This document shows positions 1-10,399 of a DNA stretch of 64,000 nucleotides, piece after piece. The position numbers and the translations under genes are program-made. The stretch is from Ceratothoa steindachneri. Lineage: Eukaryota; Arthropoda; Malacostraca; Isopoda; Cymothoidae. A model generated the notes under the pieces. That model saw only the letters and a list, made by a program, of their open reading frames with translations, did no database searches and had not been told where the DNA came from. How positions within the stretch are numbered: position 1 is the first letter of the stretch; the number at the start of each line of letters is the position of its first letter. The DNA lies in contig OZ018333.1 in the NCBI GenBank assembly GCA_963969495.1, positions 86,469,256-86,533,255 on the forward strand, in the 5' to 3' direction.

Positions 1-307
1 ATTGTTGGAGAGGAAAACTTTAAAAAAATATATATATCTTCCTATACATAATTCTATAGAAATTTGAAGATTTTATATCATTATTATTTCTATATATTTT
101 TGTAGGCATTATCTTGGTAATAAGCAATTTAGTTTATATAACGTGCTTATTTTATAGTTATGCAAAGCAAAATTAATAGAAAATGCCAGAAAATATTGCA
201 GAAAATTATTGTACATATAAAGAATTTTTTTTACTGCATTATATTCCACTCCACTTGCTGACCTACCACATGGTTGTAAAATCTATGCTGGTTACTGGTA
301 CAGGCAT
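1..307. other. AT-rich flank, no gene seen
   Basis: AT-rich sequence before the Tc1 element. The short open frame starting at 183 runs across the left end of the transposon and shows no recognisable protein, so I do not call it. Confidence 0.6.
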
Positions 308-309
308 TA

Positions 310-1686
310 CAGTCACCACAATGGAAAATGATCAGGTTGCACTAGAAATGCACAAAAGAGCGAGATCAAACTTGGCTGCCTTTCAGAGCATATGAACGGT
401 TTGTTTACACACACATACATCTGAGAACTTTGTACAGTGTCATAGTTTGAAATAAAATTATACCAGCTCTCAGTTGTTGAGTAGCATGTGTTGCTTTGCC
501 GCTAGTTTTCTGCTCGGTTGGGTTATTTTCATTGTGTTCGTGATGGTAACTATTACTTTGGTGTGTGATTATAGAGATGCCTAACCACCTCTCTGAAGCA
601 GGGAAGCCAAGGATACTTGCTTTGAGGGAGGAGAATTTGTCTACTAAAGAGATAGCGCTGGACAGGAAGAGATAAAACAACCATCAGGATGGTGGCTGCC
701 ACAGCTCGCAGTTTACAAAAACTCAAGGATTGGGAGATAAATGAAGACTTCCAGGAAGACTGATCTGCTGGTATGGAGGGGGGTGTTGAAGAATCCTTTC
801 ATTACACCTGCCAAACTGAAAAAGAATCATCCCAAGTTGTTGGAAAATGTGTTGATTAGGCCCATTCAAAATCGCCTACAGAAGGACCTCGGAATCCCAA
901 GTGATGCGCTGCCAAGAAACTTCTCCTCACCACAAGCATGGTGAAGCAGACTCGATTTTGTGAGGATATATCTTCAGTGGACTGAAGACGATTGGATGAA
1001 AGTGATGTTTTTGAATGAAAGCTGCTTTAAGTGTATCTGAGGGGCAGGCAGGAAAGTGAAACAATCCTCCACTATCAGCAGCTACATCCCACGTTATACC
1101 ATTCCTACTGTTAAACATCCCGACCAGGTGATGGTGTGTGGGGGGGCTTTTAGTGGAAAAGGTGGGAGAAGTGACTTATATTTTTTACCTTGAAACACTA
1201 CAATGAATAGTGATCATTACATGAACGTTCTGTAGAATATTATCTGCCTTTTTATGTTATTCAAGGCACATATTTTTTTATGCAAGATGGGGCCCCCTGC
1301 CACACCTCAAGAAAGGTAAAAAACTACCTTGCTGGCCACAATATCAATATTTTGGAGTGGCCTAGGAACAGCCCCGATCAAAACCCCATGAAAAATTGCT
1401 GTGCTTTCATGAAAGACCATCTCACCAACGCCAACACCTCCTCCATTCCATGACTCATCAAGGAGCTGAAGGTCCCCCGGATTACTCTGGACAACAAATG
1501 CTCCCAAGGAACTGGATGCATCAATGCCAAGGTATCCTTGTTTGGTCATAAAGACAAAGGGCCACATGATAAAATATTGACAGGTATGTTTTCATTCATT
1601 TTAAAAAATTTTAAACACCTTTTTTACATTTTTTCACGCGCAAGTTAGCCCTTTCAATGTGCAATCAATTTCCATTATGGTGACTG
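310..1686 (+). mobile_element. Tc1/mariner DNA transposon with both terminal inverted repeats
   Basis: The left end CAGTCACCACAATGGAAA (310-327) is the reverse complement, with one mismatch, of TTTCCATTATGGTGACTG (1669-1686). Each end abuts TA (308-309 and 1687-1688), the target dinucleotide duplicated by this superfamily. The 1377-bp length and the internal transposase relic on the + strand agree with Tc1-like elements. The transposase is broken, so the copy is inactive. The boundaries are read directly from the sequence; superfamily membership follows from the protein and the TA target. Confidence 0.88.
577..1580 (+). pseudogene. Tc1-like transposase, decayed
   Basis: The relic starts with the Tc1-type N-terminus MPNHLSEAGKPRILALREEN at 577, part of the DNA-binding helix-turn-helix region. 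The 741-944 stretch gives the second binding domain (NPFITPAKLKKNHPKLLENV, then RLQKDLGIPS). Further on are VMVWGAFSGKG-like residues around 1130-1160 and a C-terminal end at 1578-1580. In the intact family this is a roughly 340-residue DD34E transposase that cuts and pastes the element in the nucleus. Here several stops (first near 676) and frame changes break the reading frame, and the catalytic aspartates cannot all be read in one frame. Confidence 0.82.
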
Positions 1687-1739
1687 TAACTGCACAAACC
1701 CACTAACTATATGCCCCTTCCATACAATCACCTCCCACA

Positions 1740-2575
1740 CCCTCTTTCCTGGCCTAACCCCAGTGTTCCCCATTCACACACACAAATGAGATCAAAAACA
1801 TTGGAAGAGTGATAAAATCTTTCAACTAAACATCAACAGTATATGCAACAGAGAAATGGACTCAAAGAATTCCTATCAACCACAACATATATCTAAACCA
1901 TCCAGGAATCATCATCCAACCCAAATACAAAAGTAGCACATTACAGTCACCTCAATCAAAGATATGTTGGAAATGGAGACCTAATAACAGACATCAGAGA
2001 CACCATCCCATGCACCAATATCACTCAACTCACCTCAACCCTTCTCCCTAACCAAGCTACAATGGAAATACAATTATCCAATCAAGCATAGACCAAAAGG
2101 ACTTGACTTTCACAAATCTCTACATATCACCTCCTCTATCCTGTTTACAAGCTGCATTTGATTACTTTCCAACACAGCCAGGTAGGCATCTTGAGTGTTC
2201 ATCTAGTCACAAGAGCTGTAGCATCATGAAACACTTAAACTAGCTATTCATCTTGAACAGCCATTCTACCACTACAAACCCTTCAAGCACACACTTCCAA
2301 TAGACTTCCCAAGATGTCATCCTTTGCTCACCTGACCTAGCAAGCAAAAGAATCTAGCAACTCTATATTGCATTACCATCTAACTACCTTCCAATTATTA
2401 TATGAATAGCCCTTGATAAGCCCATACCTCACTGGGTCTTCCTCACAAACGATACAAAATAAAATCTCCAACTTCGCTCCACAGCCATTAAGAAAAACAT
2501 AACACAATATAACCCAAACTCCTCCCCAGATATACCAGATAAAACCACCATAACCCAAAATATCAATGGCATTAA
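1740..2575 (+). pseudogene. Non-LTR retrotransposon endonuclease domain, decayed
   Basis: Conceptual translation, with stops and frame changes, gives fragments typical of the apurinic-type endonuclease of Jockey-superfamily ORF2. One is TNLYISPP near 2120. The clearest is VILCSPDLASKR around 2315-2355, followed by ALPSNYLPIII, equivalent to the conserved end of the fold where the catalytic SDH normally lies. The SDH itself is lost (SNY). No RT follows on this strand because another element on the opposite strand begins near 2640. The family resembles, but is not, the minus-strand J copy next door. Confidence 0.5.
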
Positions 2576-2714
2576 AAACATTAAAGGAAACTAAGTTTTG
2601 TTTAGTTTTTCATTTTAGGAGGCAATCTACCAAGTACCTACTGGGGCAGAAGTTGCCATTCTCACACAAGAGCCTACAAAACAAAAACAAAAGGGAAAAA
2701 GATGAGAAGGAAGC

Positions 2715-3720
2715 TCACTCAATTATAGGGGGTAGGCCTGCCTCCCCACGGCACAAGAACATGCAACCTACACAGAAAAAAAATGTTTTAAATAAAGTGA
2801 AGGAGGCCAGCCCTCCCCAAAAGTCATATAATCCACAAGTCCAAGTGCACAATCCAGTCCCAAGAACAAGAGACAAGCAGTAGCGACCAAGCTCATCCCA
2901 GTACCAGGACAGGTAATGTGCTCCAAGATCACCTAGGCAGGGACATTCAACAAGAATATGCCAGACAGTCTGGGGGACAATGCCATTATTATAATAAGGC
3001 ACAGGTGAGCGCTCCATCAGATGGCGGTGCATCCTGCGTGTGTGTCCAATTGGGGGGAGGGATAAGAGAAAGCAACCTGAAGCCATCTCAGCATGGGGGG
3101 AGGATGTCCATGGGAACAGTTGGGGCACATAACTTTAAGTTCCTTTCAACCATCTCCCATCCTCTTTGCCAAGCCACATGCAAGTAATCAATATGAGGAA
3201 GAGCAAAAAAAGGTGATCTGGTCGCCCAGTCCTCGCAGATTCTTTAGCACCCTCATTACCAGCATCTCCTATATGTCCAGGAACCTAGCAGAAGATAATC
3301 TCGACATCCGTCCTGTTCATCAAAACCGTGGCATCACAGCTATTGTGAACCAGGAGATGTAGAGCTTTGTGAGTAGCTATAAATCACAATTCAGTCTCTG
3401 AACCGGGCACAGCGCATTATCTCCTATACCAAAAGGTGTATTGAAACAAGCTAGGCAGGGAAGATAGACGCAGTGCTCCCAGTGACTTCAAACATGTTAT
3501 CTGTATACATTGGCATGGTTCCAGCATGACACAAAGTGTGCTCCCAAAAAGGTCAAAAGCAATATTCCCAGCGCTGTAGAAGCTTTGAGAACAGAGATGT
3601 GGTGACAAATATTCAGAGGTGGTACTCTCCAGGGTGGCGTCCTGGGCAAAACATGGAGCATCACTGGCACAAGAGCTATACCAATCTCCATAAGAAGTTT
3701 CCAAGCCCTAAACATGAATG
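2715..3720 (-). pseudogene. RNase H and C-terminal domain of family J copy 1
   Basis: At 3290-3340 the minus strand reads DVEIIFC, a stop in place of Trp, then VPGHIG, the last conserved block of the RNase H domain. The 2715-3128 frame has IGHTRRMHRHLMERSPVPYY, then HILVECPCLGDL, the usual C-terminal tail after RNase H in this family. In an intact element this domain removes the RNA template during first-strand synthesis. Frame changes separate the blocks. Confidence 0.7.
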
Positions 3721-3999
3721 GCTTGGGGATGACTTAACTCTCGGTGGCATAGGCACCATTGAGATCAACTGTGGATGCAATGAGAGCTGTAGGCGAGTGA
3801 GGGACGCAGTGGGTTTGCCCATACAGGCGAATGATGCACTGTGCACAGCGCAGGAGGAGTGGCACCTCCCAAGAATAGACAAGTAGGCTCTCAATGAGGA
3901 AAATACGGCTAAGCACTGGTTGCCAGGCGAAGGCCAGTGTGGTGGATCGAGTCTACCTTCCGCAATACACGCTGGGCTGCATAAAACTCGCATCCATAG

Positions 4000-5493
4000 T
4001 CAAGCTTTGAATGAACAAATAAAAAAAGTAAAGGAGTATCCCCATCAGCACTGAGCGTCATAGAGCGAAGAATATCCATGGCAAAGGAGACCCTGATGCT
4101 GTGAATATGAGCCTCCTAGATGAGGCATCGGTCAAATACAAGAGCAAGGAAATGGTATGAGTTCACCACTTCCAGGTAAATCCAATTTAGAAACAGGTTT
4201 GGGTTAGGGTGGAGTTGTGGATGACAGTAGAAGTGCAACACCTTAGTCTTGGCCAAGGACAACTGAAGCCAGTGCACTTCAACATAGTGAGACACTCGGT
4301 TCAATGCCTGTTGGAGTTGACGCTCTAGAGTGGGCATCTGAACCAAAGGAGATCAAAGGTCATCCACATAAAGTGGAGTGAGAACATCTTCCAGCATCAC
4401 TGTGGGGATGCTGTTGATACTCAGGGTAAATAGTCTGACACTGAGGACAATTCCCTGCAGGACACCCTCTTCCTGCTAAATTGGGCCGGAGAGGGCTCAC
4501 CCCACCCACACTCTGAATCAACGATCTCACAAAAATTCAAATATAAAGATTGGGAGGAGTCTCCATGATACCATTTCACCATGCGGTATCATACATCTTC
4601 TTCAGATCGGAAAACACTGCGGCGTAGTGGTCTATGAAGGAAGGCCTGGCAGACAGCATTTTCCAGTCATAGCAGAGCATCCGACATGGAGTGGAACTTG
4701 CAGTACCCACACTGTGTAGAAGACAGATGGCCTCTGCTGTCCAGAAAAAAGGCTATCTAACATTTACCAATTTCTTCATCAACTTACACATGCAGGAGGT
4801 TAGAGAGATTGGGTGGAAACCGGCTGGGTAGAGTGATCTCTCCCCCATTTGTGAAAAGCAAGCCCAGTAGCGATTCGCCAGGAATCTGAAACGATACCTT
4901 CTACCCAGATTTTCTTCAACGAATTTAACAGAAAGGCCATACCTCACTCACCCAGGTGTAGAAGCATGGTGTATGGGCCATTGTCTGGACCAGGGGTGCT
5001 GCCCATGCTCAAATTGATAGCGGAATGCTACTCACTCAAAGTAAACCTGTTGTTGAAGGGCTTCCACCCTTCGAGGTAAACTGCAGTCGGCGGGCTTCTT
5101 TGAGAAGCAACGTGCATTGAATGCTGGCGGAGCAGAATCTTGGATAGAGAATGTGAAAAGTGGTCGCAAAGGATTCTACCACAGATGCAAGGTCCGGATT
5201 GCCGCCCCATTCTCCTGGAAAAGATGAGGAGGGTCCTGCGAGAAGTTGCCCCAAATCATTTTGACTCTTCCACACCTCTGCTAGAGGTGCCTTCCAGTTA
5301 AGTGAAGACATGTATGCCAACCAGAAAGAGAGGCGGGTGTGATTTGAAACATACAGGAACCTAGCCCTAGCTTGATGAAATTCACTGACAGTGAAGTCAC
5401 TCCGGCAGCACTTATAGCACATGTAGGCATAACGCTACTGTTTAATGGCCACCTCATACTTGCCTGAACACCACAGAAGTAGTTGGCATGCAA
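4000..5493 (-). pseudogene. Reverse transcriptase and linker of family J copy 1
   Basis: From high to low coordinate: a linker with ARARFLYVSNHTRLSF and PLAEVWK (5036-5422), the RT finger motif HPISLTSCMCKLMKKLVNVR (near 4753-4830), a YVDDL catalytic motif near 4355-4375, and a thumb with LAKTKVLHFYCHPQLHPNPN and FLNWIYLEVVNS (4116-4346). The pieces sit in different frames with stops between them. This domain would copy the element's RNA at the nicked target. The YVDD aspartates survive, but the gene cannot be translated whole. Confidence 0.72.
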
Positions 5494-6159
5494 ACTGGCA
5501 AGATGTTCTAGGAATAGTAGTTAGGCACACAGAGATGAGATTGCCAGAGAAGAACTCAACGGCCTCATCAACCGACAAACTCCTCGACTAAGATAGAGAA
5601 ATTAGTAATTTCCTGAAATGCAAACCACTGTGCCTGAGCCAAGCACCACCGGGGCGGGCTCTCGGGAAGCAGCAGCCCAGAAAATGTTATTTGAATGAGA
5701 AAGTGATCACTACCAATGAGGACATCAACTATCCCAACCCCAAATCAGGCTGTGCCTCCGGAGAGCACAAAGATAGATCGAGGCAGGAAAATGAACCAGT
5801 TATCAGACAGGAATGAGTAAACTCGTCTACAGGGTGTAAATGATGCATCCACCAGCCCCCATCCTGTTGTGGTATAGTTGCAAAACCTTTATGCCATGGG
5901 AGGTATGGGCAGGGGGCACATCTTCCTCACAACGAGTGAGGAAGATTATGCTAGTTTATAGCTTGTAACATTGTCTGTTATGACTGGAGAAAGCACGATA
6001 CTCAGAACCACGTCTGATACGACTGGTCAGGAAATTATGCCATTTTATGGCTGGAGAAGGCATGATGCTCGACGGATGAGGAGAGTACCAGTTGCTTGAA
6101 GATATGAATCGGTTATGTTGAATTACACATGACAGAAGTATGTAATGAGACAACTTCAA

Positions 6160-6540
6160 AGTGGTGGATTTCTCTCTTTATATTTTTTAAATATGCTCAT
6201 TTCAAGTGGGTGTGGTTACATAAAATACTAAACATACCATAAACCGGGCTAGACATTGTCCAATTTGCAAAGTTTTCAGAAAATGTGCATAAACGGCTTT
6301 ATTTGAAATATTGCAAAGTAGCATGCTAAATACATTTTTGAAGGAGACAAACAAACCTATAAAATGAGATATAAAAGTTATCCCACATGCTCTGTGGGAG
6401 AAGTGCTTGGGTCATTTGAAAATTAAGAAAAAAAAACTCATTTTTTTAAACATATTAAATGGTATTCTGCATTGCTATAAAAATTGAAATGCAGGGGTGT
6501 TCTTGTACACCTAAGAACAGATAAAATCCTCACCTTTCAC
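6160..6540. other. AT-rich interval, nothing recognised
   Basis: No coding signature, repeat boundary or RNA gene could be supported between the J copy and the pogo derivative. Confidence 0.5.
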
Positions 6541-6550
6541 AGGATTTTTG

Positions 6551-6760
6551 TCAAAATCTCCCAAAGCTAACTGTCTCTTCTACATTGGCTGTCAAAGTGA
6601 AAGGGATGACATTGACCACCTCAAAATGGCCTTTTGGAGGTAACATTGACCACTGAATTTTACTGCATAAAATTAAAATCTTTGCCTCATAATCTTCTTT
6701 CTTAGTATACTTAACTTGAATTCTGTTTATGAAAGTTCCTTTTGCCATTTGGAAGGTTCA
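6551..6760 (-). pseudogene. Deletion derivative of a pogo-type transposon
   Basis: The minus-strand frame begins with TFINRIQVKYTKK, nearly the same as TLINRIHGKYTKK in the transposase at 7709. It then runs straight into non-coding sequence with two copies of a GGTCAATGT motif (rc of 6611-6619 and 6641-6649). The same motif occurs near the presumed 3' end of the larger element (about 9880-9890). The copy thus seems to join the N-terminal helix-turn-helix region directly to the 3' terminal region. A 24-bp direct repeat (6656-6679 and 6791-6814) brackets its coding part. Confidence 0.5.
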
Positions 6761-6814
6761 TCAAGACATTTTGTTGGTACTGTCATCATCAATTTTACTG
6801 CATAAAATTAAAAT
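6656..6814. repeat. 24-bp exact direct repeat, 135 bp apart
   Basis: The sequence AATTTTACTGCATAAAATTA and its next four bases AAAT occurs at 6656-6679 and again at 6791-6814. It flanks the pogo helix-turn-helix fragment. It may mark a local duplication or a rearrangement of the element; neither copy is a known terminal repeat. Confidence 0.75.
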
Positions 6815-7708
6815 TTTATATTATTTACTACATTTATTATTATTTTTTATGCATTTTTTGTATTTAATGATGATTAATACCAGTACTGGTAAAGTTATAC
6901 TTATATTTTCAGATTTCCAAGTAATTAGGTACCGGTACCTTAGCAATACATATTGTCGTAAATATTTTTTACTCCTGGAAACAAAAGTGGAAATTGTACA
7001 TAGATATTCTTTTTAATTTAGTTTACTAGTTATATTAAAGTAAGTTGGGAGTAGTAGTAATAATGACTTGGGTTAATTAACTTTTAATTGGTGGTCGTCG
7101 TTGCGTTTTGCGAAAGTGTATTGTTTCAAGTTGCCACCGAGCACAGATCCTGGTGTACCGGGAAGCAGTTTTTTTTTCTCTGCTACTACGACTCAGTGTC
7201 AAGACGTAAATACAGACCCTGTTAAATATCTACTAAAAATTCCGCAAGTTATTAAGTTTTGGTTGATATGGCGTGCAAAGCAGTATGATAATATTTTAGC
7301 TACTTTGATTAAGTTTCATAAATATTAATGGATAAATAAGCCATTATCTCGCTCCAAGATCAAGATTAATCACCATTTCACAGGCTAAGTATATATTTAA
7401 CTGTCATTTATTAATAATAACTACCTATTAGGATCCTTTAGGCATATTATACTTAGACACTGTGAATGGGATATTTAATAGCCACCTTATATTAGAGCAA
7501 GTAAGTTGAGATTTTTATTCTTTTACTAAGTTTATATTACAGCCATTATTTTTCATTTAAAATTTAATTTAATTATTTCTTCTCATAATTTCTTGTTCAA
7601 ATTGTTCCCAGTGACCAATTTCAAAATTAAAAAATGAAACAAGAAAGTTGCGACACATATTAACCCCAAGTAATACGGTACAGTAGGTAATGATGGTATA
7701 TCAGCAAA
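6815..7708. other. AT-rich 5' region of the pogo element, nothing else recognised
   Basis: It contains the palindromes CCAGTACTGG (about 6890) and GGTACCGGTACC (about 6928); a GTACCGGTACC copy recurs near 8990. The left terminal repeat of the pogo element is expected here, but I could not place it by eye. Confidence 0.4.
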
Positions 7709-9627
7709 ATGCCAAGGATATACAAGAGAAAACCAGGAAGTCGGTGCTATGCAGATTATGATGAAAAGGTTTTAGATGATGCTGTAAAAGCCATACAAGA
7801 AGGCAAAATTAATATCACTAAGGCTGTCAAAGATTTCAAAATTGCAAAGGAAACTCTCATTAACCGAATTCATGGAAAGTATACTAAGAAAGTGGGGGCT
7901 CCCACACAGTTGTCGACCAAGGAAGAGGAGTTGATTGTGAAAAGACTCACCAAATGCAGTGACTTTGGTTTCCCCTTAATACAAATGGATCTCTGTGTCA
8001 TCATCAAAAGCTACCTGGATGCAATAGGCAAGACAACCCCAGATTTCTCGATGAACCTTCCGGGGCCAGATTGGGCTTCAGGTTTTTTAAAGAATGATCG
8101 CATTCTTTCAACCCAAATTGCAAATAACATAAAGAGAAGTAGGGCTGCTGTCAGCAAAGAGATCCTCACTGAGTATCATGCCAGTCTTGCAAAAGAACTT
8201 GAAGGTGTTCCACCTCAAAATATATTGAATTATGATGAGACTAATCTGGCTGACAATACATCAGCAGAGAAATTCTTATTCTACTGAGGAGTGAAATACC
8301 CTGACAGGGTTATCAATATGACTAAGAGCTGCATCACATTGAAGATGTGTATGGAACAGCAGATGGAACCCTTTTGCCACCATTTATAGTTTATAAGAGT
8401 GACAATCTTTATACATCATGGATGCAAGGAGGCCCAAAAGGAGCTCCTTGCTGTCAGAAAAGATGTTGCAAAAATGAAACAATGTACCACAACACCAGTA
8501 GTAGGTGGATGGACATCCATGCCTTTGAAAAGTGGTTCATGGAAGTGCTCTTACCTCACTGCAACGAACTCGAGGGTACCAAAGTTGTCATTGGAGACAA
8601 CCTAAGCTTTCACTTCTCGGAAGTTATCCTGCAAGCTGTGGAATGACGTGATATAAAGTTCATTTGCCTGCCCCTGAATTCCATGGATAAAACACAGCCA
8701 CTAGATGTTGCCTTCTTCAGGCCAATGAAGGCAGCCTGAAAGAAACTTCTGATTGATTTCAAGACTAAGTATCCCCACAATTCTATTGTAGATAAAAGAT
8801 ACTTCCCTCAAATGGTTCCTAACCTGTTAAATCATCCAACCTTCAAGCTTAAAATTTCTGACAACCACAAGAGTGGCTTCAGAGCCACAGGTATATATCC
8901 GGCAAACCTCTAAAACTTACTGAAACATTTGCCGAGTACTTGCAAGGAACCACAAACACCTTCCAGCAGCCATCAGTCTGAATCAGGGAGTACCGGTACC
9001 AGTGATCAATCTTTTCATTTGGAATCTCCCGATGATGTCATAACAACCATGTTTGGTAAGTTTTTGTATGAATAATGCTTCAAAACAAGTACAAGTACTC
9101 GAGGCAGAGGGGCTAAAGTGATTCTTGGCTGAGCAGTAACTGAAGCCACTTTTGCAGAAGCAGAAGACAACACTACCACCAGGAGACCCCTTTCAAAAAG
9201 GCAGCTAGATCTAGGCAGTTCTCTTTCTTCTACAGACAATGACTCTGAATATGGCCTCCTTAGCACTCCAGTAAAAAAATCCTTGTTAACTTCTGACACA
9301 AATGAGGATGACCCATCTCCTGTGATGGCCTAAACTGATACTAGTACCGGTAAAAGAATAATAGTGAAGTATCTTGTTATCATGCAAGTTCAATAAGGAA
9401 AGAAGACTGATACTACCTTCAAAAGGTTCATCCCCAAAATAGACATGGTTAGTGATGAGGGATACTTCATTTCATTCTTCAAAGCTACTAGTGAGAATTA
9501 CACTACATTCACTCATAAACCGGATGATAATAAACCTGATGATGATGTGGAAGTGATAAAAGTGAAATACCAAATCAATACAAGGAGACAGTATGTGTTT
9601 GCCACTGCCCTTAATGTGTCTGTATAA
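7709..9627 (+). pseudogene. pogo/Tigger-type transposase, interrupted
   Basis: The first frame (7709-8287, 192 codons) begins MPRIYKRKPGSRCYADYDEK. Residues 15-60 form a pipsqueak/CENP-B-type helix-turn-helix, and the frame reaches the first catalytic block LNYDETNL. It then stops and shifts. The 8347-8646 frame carries GTLLPPFIVYKSDNLYTSW and the second block VVIGDNLSFH. After another stop (8644-8646) the frame continues as LPLNSMDKTQPLDVAFFRP, the third block. A C-terminal part with DDVEVIKVKYQ lies at 9445-9627. The DDE/DDD-type enzyme would cut and paste the element; all three acidic blocks can still be read, but at least two stops inactivate it. The start was chosen because MPR(I/V)YKRK is the usual family N-terminus. 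Confidence 0.87.
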
Positions 9628-9734
9628 GTGGCAATGCAAAAGTAGTGTACCTTATAAGTAGTTTTGTAAGTTAAAAATTTAAACAAAAATAAGTTAAGAA
9701 AATTATATATATTATTTTAAAAACACAGTGCAGA

Positions 9735-9915
9735 AGTTGGAGGGGGGGGGGGGCATTGACCGGGTAGTCAAAGAAACCCCCGGGTCAGTGTAACTTTGAG
9801 CGCTTTATTTTTTGGTTGCTGCAATGAAACCTGAAGATATATCGGATTGACGCTTTAATAACTTTCAAAGTTGAAAAGTAGTCAATGTTACCCCGGGTTA
9901 CAGTAGTAGGAGGGA
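9735..9915 (+). repeat. Probable 3' terminal region of the pogo element
   Basis: A poly-G run (about 9741-9752) is followed by TTGACCGGGTAGTCAAAG, GTCAGTGTAACTTTGAG and, at about 9876-9895, GTAGTCAATGTTACCCCGGG. The GTCAATGTTACC core recurs in the derivative at 6.6 kb (minus orientation), which supports this as the right subterminal region. The exact end, perhaps CAGTA near 9901-9906, is inferred. Confidence 0.45.
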
Positions 9916-10039
9916 TTTTTATAATAATGACCCAGTTACTCGTATATTTGATTTAGTTACTAAGTTTTTTGAGATCTTTACAATTGAACCAATGGTTATA
10001 TAGAGCACTGAACAGTTATCTTTATCATAAGGTCAATGG

Positions 10040-10397
10040 GGCAGAAATCTATTACAAATGAGCCAGGTGGGGAAGCTTCGGAGGTGGGGGGACCCTCCTT
10101 TGGGGGATTAACCGCATTAGAGTCACCCAGCATAGCACTTGGTGTGGGTGTAGGAGCCAAAATTCTGATAGTGCTGTCCTCCTTTCAGGAGGCAGCTTTA
10201 GAAATCCCCGGAAGATGACCTCTCAACTAACTTCAGGAGTATTGTCTCTTGTGAGTCTAATGACTCAGTGGAGACGTGTGGCTGTTTTGCCTTAAGGAAA
10301 TGGTCACACTGGGGGAAGGATGGGGGAGTCCTGGTATTAGCCAGGGCTGGATGTGAACCATTTATGCCATAAGCTCTACCAACGCAGCACCCAGGTG
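10040..10397 (-). repeat. SINE-like repeat with tRNA-derived head
   Basis: On the minus strand at about 10393-10340 the sequence reads like a decayed tRNA: a TGCTGCGTTGGTAGAGC stretch resembling the RNA polymerase III A box (rc of 10373-10389), then GGTTCACATCC resembling the B box (rc of 10349-10359). The spacing is shorter than in a true tRNA, as is common in SINEs. A non-coding body with no open frame follows toward 10040. A tail and target duplication were not found, so the extent is approximate. Confidence 0.42.
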
Positions 10398-10399
10398 TG

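Larger units (their letters stand above)
2636..5960 (-). mobile_element. Jockey-like non-LTR retrotransposon, decayed (family J, copy 1)
   Basis: Reading the minus strand from about 5960 down, the order is end of endonuclease, linker, reverse transcriptase, RNase H and a cysteine-containing C-terminus, as in Jockey-superfamily ORF2. All parts are split by stops and frameshifts. The 3' untranslated part near 2636-2665 resembles that of the J copy at about 50045-50075, so the low-coordinate end is probably the true 3' end. The 5' part (gag and most of the endonuclease) is missing, as in 5'-truncated retrotransposition. Related copies lie at 33.1-36.2 kb and in pieces at 50-57 kb. Confidence 0.75.

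Noticed and set aside
183..395. 70-codon + frame
   Set aside because: It spans the left terminal repeat of the Tc1 element, so it mixes flank and transposon and cannot be a gene.
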